Assembly (NCBI RefSeq): GCF_030272615.1
Contig: NC_081408.1
Span: 615,162,476 to 615,226,475 of the forward strand
Reading direction: 5' to 3'
DNA: 64,000 nt
From: Cryptomeria japonica
Lineage: Eukaryota; Streptophyta; Pinopsida; Cupressales; Cupressaceae
A program made the position numbers and the translations under genes. The notes beneath the pieces were generated by a model that was not told the DNA's origin, searched no databases, and saw nothing but the letters and a program-made list of their open reading frames with translations. Shown piece by piece: positions 57,853-64,000 of the stretch; positions within the stretch are counted from its first letter, which is position 1; every line of letters begins with the position of its first letter.

Positions 57853-57857
57853 AGATA
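57853..57857 (+). repeat. Target-site duplication of element J, right copy (AGATA)
   Basis: It matches 50338-50342. Confidence 0.85.
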
Positions 57858-58292
57858 AGCTTCTCTTTTCTGAGAACTTCCTTTACATAGTTGTGCGTAG
57901 TCCTTCATAATTATCAGCTTCAAGTGAGTCAATTTTAATCATCTCCTTCAATGACTCTGGTTGATGAGAATGAGAGTGCTAACAATCTTTTGTGAATTTT
58001 AAATCGAACAAGGGATACAACAAGACCAATGACAACATCAATACTCAAGTGGCAACCATGACATCAAGTGTGGCCCCTTTATCCAAATACTTTATAAAAG
58101 AATTTACTCCTCTTTCTGAGTCCTTGCATTACATAATGACACAATAGATAAATAAAATATGTTGAAACTTCCTCCCATCAAGCCAAATGATACCTCCAAA
58201 CCTTTGCCACCTTATCATGATCCCAAAGCCCTTTCCAATTCCATCATCAACTAGGTAATGATACTGAGAAGTGTTATACCTTAAGTGGTGGA
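57858..58292 (+). pseudogene. Gag of Gypsy element I, part 2
   Basis: It continues the gag split by J. The frames are broken but give LPPYHDPKALSNSII and then GNDTEKCYTL, which looks like the HxxxGHDTEKCYTL zinc-binding motif of Tat-like Gag with the first His lost. The element is cut at 58292 by element K1. Protease and pol are not in the window. Confidence 0.6.
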
Positions 58293-59658
58293 TGTTTGGG
58301 TAGTTTGCTGCAAATATGCGCTTAGCAAATATTTGAGAGATGTGTTGTCATTGATGTCAACATATTTCTCTTTCTATGACACTGATGCAGTGGAGTTTAG
58401 TGAGTTGGTTTGTTTAGCATGATGGTGATCAGAGTGTGTAGATTAAAGGGTTTTTAGAGGGATGTCTTTAGTTGAATTAGTTCATTTTGTAGAGGTCCAC
58501 ATGAAGATTTGTATGAGATATGGATATCTATTTTGTGGCTAGTTTTTTAGTTGTTTAGTAGTGACAGAGTGTTAGTATTTTGATATGTATTGCTCTACAT
58601 TGTAATATCTTGACCTGTGGATTTGGAGATATGTTTAGGATGTTGATTTGTGTCCTCAATTCAAGTGGTTCATGGTTTGGAGGTCCGCAAGTGACTTTTC
58701 CAAGTTAATAGTCATTACGATTTGTGTTCTTGAGGTTCAGTATAGAGATAATGATGATTCTAGTAATTTGGGTTGGTGCGGATGTTGTGGTGGTAATTTA
58801 TGATGCTTGTGGATGTTTCTGGATCATGTGCCATTTGTGTTGGTGGTCCATATTGATCATTGTGTACATAATTGATGATTTTTCTCTAGTGTGTTAGTGC
58901 TCTTCATATTTGTGGCCGACCAGATGCTTGTAGTGTGTTGTGGATATTCGATGCATAATTCTTGGAGGTGTTTCATGTTCAAGGAATGTGATTTGGATCC
59001 GTGCTATATCAGCCGATATTGCTTGGTCTACATGTGATATTGTAGTGTGTGTGGTTATATCTTTGTAATTAAGTGGTGAATAGACCTTGTTGATTTATCC
59101 AAGGTTGATGTTATATATAAATAAATGTAATTTCTTTGTAATTATGTGTGTGTATGGATGAGAATCATAATTTATGTGCACTGAATGTATATACCTTTCG
59201 AAGGAAGACAAGAAGTCTGAGAAAAAGAAAGTTGTTATGTGCCTAATTGAAACTGTAACCGGGCATCAAGGAGATGCTATTTTTCAACTCATGATCTTCT
59301 GGATGTGATCTGAATCTATTTGTAAGACAATGAGTCTTCCTTGGGTTGTAGCCCTTGTTGTTTTTGAGCAGTGAGCTCTAGGCAGTGTGCTTGAATGCAT
59401 ATGATTCCATAGTTTAATATTTCTAATACTTCTAATAGAGTATTATCATATTGTGGGTAGGTTCCCACTGTGGTTTTTCCCTTGACCATGTTTTTCATGT
59501 CAAAATCTTGGTGTTATGTGTGCTCTTGATGTGTTGTTGATTTATGCTTTCATGCTTAATTATTAGATCTGAGAGTAAGTTTAAATTGTGTTAGTCTTTA
59601 AGACAACTGATTCACCCCCCCTCTCAGTTGTTTGCCCGAAATCAGAGCTATTTCATCA
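58293..59658 (+). repeat. 5' LTR of Copia element K1 (1,366 bp)
   Basis: It starts TGTTTGGGTAGTTTGCTGC and ends TTTCATCA before the PBS. It contains GTGTTGTCATTGATGTCAACA near the start, TTATATATAAATAAATG (about 59110), CCCACTGTGGTTTTTCCC near 59465 and GATTCACCCCCCCTCTCAGTT near 59610. It aligns with K2 along its length. Confidence 0.85.
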
Positions 59659-59659
59659 A

Positions 59660-60217
59660 TTGGTATCAGAACAGGTTCCCGAAGAAGCTTAATCGCTTAA
59701 GGTGATTCGGGATGGTGACTTACAAGAAGGACAATTTGAGATTTGATGGTACTAACCACTCTCTTTGGAAGAGTAACATGGAGTGTCATATGAGATGCAT
59801 TGGCAAATATTACTGAACTATTACAAAAAATAAGTATATGGTTCTTGCAAATGCTCTTTCCACTCCAGATGAGATAAAGGAAGCTAAATACAATACTAGG
59901 GCTAAGTAAACATTGTTGGGTGCTCTAACTGTTTCCGAGATGACAAATGTTATTGAATTGCAGAGTGCTCATGAGATCTAGATGAAGTTGGAAACCTTGA
60001 ATGAAGGAGATAGTTATGTGAAGATTGGTAAGTTGTAGAGCCTAAAAGGAAAGTATGAGATGTTGAGGATGGGCGAAGATGAGAACATCACTTCTTTTAT
60101 GCAGAAGGTGAATGAACTTGTGTGCAATATCGGATGTGCCAGTGGAAAGCTGGAAGAATTAGAGATTGTTGCTAAGGTGCTTAGATCCTTGCCTACATTC
60201 TACAAAAACATGTTGGA
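59660..60217 (+). pseudogene. PBS and Gag fragment of element K1
   Basis: TGGTATCAGA at 59660 is the PBS. ATG 59712 opens a UBN2-type Copia Gag: NLRFDGTNHSLWKSNMECH, IKEAKYNTRAK, KLETLNEGDSYVKIGKL, EDENITSFMQKVNELV and KVLRSLPTFYKNML. Four stops interrupt it (near 59813, 59907, 59980 and 60037), with no frameshift. It ends at 60217 where LTR K2 begins. Confidence 0.85.
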
Positions 60218-61587
60218 TGTTTGTTGTGATTGCTACAAGTATGTGCTCTAATGATATCTGAGAAATGTGTTGTCATTGATGTCAACATATTTTCTCTATC
60301 TAGTGCAGTGTTGCAGTGGAATTTAGTTTGTTGGTTTATGCTATATATTAATGATCAGTGTTTGTGGATTAATAGGTTTGCAAAATGATATCTCTAGTTG
60401 GTTCAGTGCAAGTGTCAGAGGTCCACATTAATATTTGAGTGAGTTATGAGTATCTGTGTTATTGTCAGTTTTTATGTTGCTTAGTATTGCCAATGTTCAG
60501 TATTTTGATATGCATTGCTCCACATTATAATATCTTGATTTGTGGATCTAGAGAATATGTTTGGGACATTGATGTGTGTCCTCAATTCAAGTGGTTCATG
60601 GTTCGGAGCTACACAAGTGATTTTTTTAGGTTGACAGTCAGTTTAGTTAATGTTCTTGGAGTTCAGTATGATGATAAAGATGATACTAGTAATTTTGAGT
60701 TGGTGCAAACGTTGTTGTGGTAATTCATGATACTTGTGGATGTTTCTATAGCATGTGTTATTCGTGTTGGTGGTCCACATTGATTATGAGCACATTATTG
60801 ATGATTTTATTTAGTCCGGTGGTGTTCTTCATGTTCTTGGCTGACATGATGATTGTAGCGTGTTGTGAATGTTCAAGGCATAATTCTTGGAGGTGTTTCA
60901 TATTGGAGGTGGTGATTTAGGTCCATGCTATGTCTTAGCCGACATTGTTTTAGTCCACATGTGATATTGTAGTATGTATGGTTATATTTTTGTAATTAGG
61001 AGATATGTGTTGAGCCAACCTTGATGATATTGATCCAAGGTTGATGTTATGTATAAATAAATGTAATATCTTTGTAATTGAGTGTGCTATGTCGTGGATG
61101 AGTGTATGTGTGAATAATGTATTGATCTTTCAGAGGTAGAGCAAAAGTGTAAGAAGAGGAAGTTGTATGTGCTTAACCAGAACTATAACCGGGCATGAGG
61201 AGATGCTATTTTATCAGTTCATGATCTTCTAGATGTAATTCAAATGTGTTTGTAAGACAGTGAGTCTTTCCATGGTTGTTTCCCTTTGTTGTTTTTGAGA
61301 AGTGAGCTCTAGACAATGTGCCTGAATGCATGTGCATTCCCCATTATAATATTTCATATACTTTTAATAGGGTATCATGATATTGCGGGTAGGTTCCCAT
61401 TGTGGTTTTTCCCTTGAATGAGTTTTCCACTTCAAAAATCTTGGTGTTATGTGTGTTCATGTTGTGTTGTTGGTTTATGCTTTCATTGTTAAATTTTGAT
61501 CTAAGATTAAAGTTAGTTACAATTAAATTTGGTGACAACTGATTCAGCCCCCCTCAGTTGTTTGTCAGTTATCAAGTCATTTCATCA
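60218..61587 (+). repeat. 5' LTR of Copia element K2 (1,370 bp)
   Basis: It starts TGTTTGTTGTGATTGCTAC and ends TTTCATCA, collinear with K1 (TGTTTG, six bases, then TTGCT in both). It has GATTCAGCCCCCCTCAGTT near the end. It interrupts K1 gag. Confidence 0.85.
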
Positions 61588-61588
61588 A

Positions 61589-61829
61589 TTGGTATCAGAG
61601 TAGGTTCCTCTAGAGAAGCTTAACAACTTGAGGTGATCTAAGATGGTGACTTACAAGAAGGAGAGTTTGAGATTTGATTGAACAAATTATTCTTTTTGGA
61701 GGAACTAGATGGAGTGTCACTTGAGATGCATTGGCAAAGATTACTGGAAAGTTACTAGAGACAAATATACTATTCCTGCAAATTGTCCTTCAACTTCGGA
61801 TGAGATTAAGGAAGTTGAAAACAATATCA
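61589..61829 (+). pseudogene. PBS and Gag start of element K2
   Basis: TGGTATCAGAG follows the LTR. ATG 61643 opens MVTYKKESLRFD with MECHLRCIGKDYWKVTRDKY, the start of the same UBN2 Gag as in K1, with two internal stops. It is cut at 61829 by the LTR of element L; TATCA (61825-61829) is the presumed left target duplication. Confidence 0.8.
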
Positions 61830-63124
61830 TGATAAATCAATGATGAAAGAATAGTACCAAATAGGTACTGAGAGGGAGGGGGGTGAATCAGTACAGACAA
61901 AAATACACTCTTAAATCGGTTTGTCAGTAGACACTATGCATTGACAGACAAACAGTAACACCGGTCCTAATATAGAGTACAATCGACAAAAACCTAGAAT
62001 AGCTAAGACAAGCATAAACCGGTTAATACCTATCTTCTCATATACTCTAACACCATTTCCATTTAACCCTAATACATGAACAAGTAATCTACCATCAAAG
62101 ATATACATATGAGCAACTAGATCAACATGATTCACAGCTTGACAGAAAACAACAAAGCATCACATGAAGAAGACATCACACATGACACACATATTTTACA
62201 CGTGGAAACCCAATAGGGAAGAACCATGGTGAGGATGAATACCCACAAGCTTGTTTATGAACTCTTTAGAAGTCCGCTCTGTTAGGAGCCTTGTCCGGTT
62301 AAAGACTGATACAATAGGTTCTGTTAAGAACCGATCCTGTTAGGGATCACTCGGTTAAGGGATGGCAAGAATACCCGGTTAAGTGTTAAAACCTGTTAAA
62401 GGTTACCTTGTTAGAGGATTTCAAGAAATCAATTATTTTGAGTCACCCTGTTAAAGGATTTACAGCAAACCGGTTAAAGCTACCCCGTTAAGGGATTTTC
62501 CAACTGTTGAGGTGGTTAGAGATCAACAGGTATTACAATGATTTGGTAGCAACACTCAATGCCAATGCAGATCTGCTTAAGCTCCTCTTAACCTTCTACA
62601 CTTACACTCTGTAGGTATCACTTCTCTCCTTTTGGTCTAGCAAGAATCATGTATCCCTTCTCTTGGATACACACACACAACTTTTGCCAACAACCTCAGA
62701 AAGAGACACAACATCGACCTTATAGGAAAATAGATAGGTCGGTAGCATAAACCCTAAACCCTAAACCTGTTAGGTTAAGGAATTCAAACGGTTCAATCCC
62801 GATCGTTGAGCACACTGCATTTAATGTCTACCACCCAGAAAGAACCTTCACGCAAGATCCTTCACATGAACAAGGCTTATGTGGCAACATGATCTATTCT
62901 TCGTTATAATGCTAACTCATCACACAAAGTCACCAGTTGAGCCACACAGGCTTGAAGCACTTCAACCGGAAATCCTAAAGTTGAGACTACCAACCGGTAG
63001 TCATACAATGCTTCCATGTGCTGGTTCCCATAACCATATGCCGGTTCACCTTGAACAAGCATACCGCTTCACTTTGGCACAAATGTTAGTTCACAGTGTT
63101 ATACCGGTTCACATAATGCCAACA
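61830..63124 (-). repeat. 3' LTR of Copia element L (1,295 bp)
   Basis: On the minus strand it starts TGTTGGCATTATGTGAACC (63124) and ends TTGATTTATCA (61830), as in element E. It has the telomere-like GGTTTAGGGTTTAGGGTTT (about 62748-62766), CCTATAAGGTCG (about 62720) and the C tract. It is about 300 bp shorter than the LTRs of E. Confidence 0.88.
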
Positions 63125-63290
63125 ATCTCCCCCTTTGGCATTGATGGCAATATACAAAGATATCTCTCCGCTTCACATCTTCTCCCCCAATTTCTATAGA
63201 TATCTTCTCCGCTTCACATCTTCTCCCCCAATTTCTATAGATATCTTCTCCACTTCACATCTTCTCCCCCTTTGACAACAATGCCAAAGT
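63125..63290 (-). repeat. PPT and triplicated 41-bp unit in element L
   Basis: The minus strand has the PPT CCAAAGGGGGAGAT at 63125-63138. To its right, a unit reading TCTCCGCTTCACATCTTCTC followed by CCCCAATTTCTATAGATATC occurs about three times (63165-63268). Each unit supplies one more GGGGGAGAAGATG purine run on the minus strand. Element E has about 1.5 units here. Confidence 0.8.
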
Positions 63291-63409
63291 GGAGGCACAA
63301 GCTTCCCTATTCCATTATGCTGCTCCCCCTGAGGAGTAGCATCCTTCAACACATCAATTCTGAAAAAAATTTGACTATGCAATACCTAACTTATGTGGAG
63401 CTTATACCT

Positions 63410-64000
63410 TTAGTTTACCTCCTGAAGGGGAAACACCCCTAATTAACCTCTTAAGTACATAAATGTAACCTTTGGGAGAGGCTTGGTGAATATGTCTGCT
63501 AATTTCTCCTGACTGGAAACATGTTCCAGTGCAATCTCTTTGTTTTGAACCTTTTCCCTCAAGAAATGATACTTAAGCTGAAAGTGCTTGGTTCTAGAAT
63601 GTAAAACCGGATTCTTGGAGATATTAATTGCACTAGTATTGTCACAAAATATACTTACCAGTTCAGATACAGGAACTTTGAAGCCATTTAATACATGCTT
63701 CATCCAAATTGTTTGAGTGCAGTTCATGAAAGATGCAACATACTCTGCTTCTGCTATAGACTGGGAGATACAACTTTGCTTCTTACTCATCCATGAGACC
63801 AGTCTACCACCCAAAAAGGATGCACCACCGGTTGTGCTTTTCTGGTCATCTATATTGCCTGCCCAATCAGCATATGTGTATACTTTCAAGTTGAAATCCT
63901 TGCTATATGGATACCACAATCCATAGTCAATAGTTCCCTTCAGATACCTAAGAATTCGCTTGACTGCAACCAAGTGGGATTCTCTTGGGCTTTTCTGGAA
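63410..64000 (-). pseudogene. Copia RNase H, C-terminal end of Pol, element L (runs off window)
   Basis: The minus strand from the window edge reads FQKSPRESHLVAVKRILRYL, YADWAGNIDDQKSTTGGASF, SWMSKKQSCISQSIAEAEYV, IFCDNTSAINISKNPVLHS and LADIFTKPLPKV, the Copia RNase H. It is nearly identical in words to element E. A stop at 63443 (in place of Glu in YLRGELG) precedes the natural end at about 63410. The catalytic Asp, Glu and Asp positions (YADW, AEAEY, CDN) are kept. RT and the rest lie beyond 64000. Confidence 0.9.

Overview
This window looks like a transposable-element graveyard from a large seed-plant genome, most plausibly a gymnosperm (conifer). The evidence is wall-to-wall nested LTR retrotransposons of both plant superfamilies, plant-type initiator-Met primer-binding sites (TGGTATCAGAGC), Tat-type Gypsy elements with a second RNase H, plant mobile domain (PMD) genes, and no intact host gene. 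The conifer call is an inference from style and density only. I saw no rRNA or tRNA genes and no CRISPR. Element names A to N are mine.

Layout. 1-7733: 3' part of a plus-strand Tat-like Gypsy element (A) with a Pro/Ser-rich ORF, a tandem array, an antisense PMD gene, polypurine tract (PPT) and LTR. 7731-8480: stub of a minus-strand Copia element (M). 8481-14867: minus-strand non-autonomous Gypsy element (B), Gag-Pro fused to the tail of integrase, also with an antisense PMD gene. 14867-16070: Copia LTR (N). 16071-24775: minus-strand Tat Gypsy element (C) with RT, two RNase H domains and integrase. 24776-27447: Copia Gag-Pol (D), fused in frame to C; its 5' LTR (27448-27627 plus 35259-36255) is split by a complete plus-strand Copia element (E, 27628-35253, target duplication GAAAA). 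36256-39573: older sequence with a LINE RNase H relic. 39580-47433: solo Copia LTR (H, duplication GTCCT) split by a complete minus-strand element (G, 39780-46504, duplication ATATG). 47439-58292: plus-strand Gypsy element (I), LTR, leader and Gag, split by a complete plus-strand element (J, 50343-57852, duplication AGATA). 58293-61829: two Copia LTR-Gag units (K1, K2). 61830-64000: 3' end of a minus-strand Copia element (L), running off the window.

The most interesting content is elements G and J. They have normal LTRs, PBS and PPT but no protease, RT or integrase. In opposite orientations and well diverged, both encode the same two proteins: a coiled-coil Gag-like protein with four CCHC zinc knuckles, and a protein of about 1,000 residues that I do not recognise. 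This looks like a non-autonomous retrotransposon lineage that keeps its own coding capacity and is presumably mobilised by a Copia element such as E or L. A second theme is a PMD gene carried antisense between pol and the 3' LTR of Gypsy elements A and B, with a possible short first exon and intron. A third is a conserved non-coding block, built from repeats of GGTGAAAACC, just after the coding region in all three Tat-like elements.
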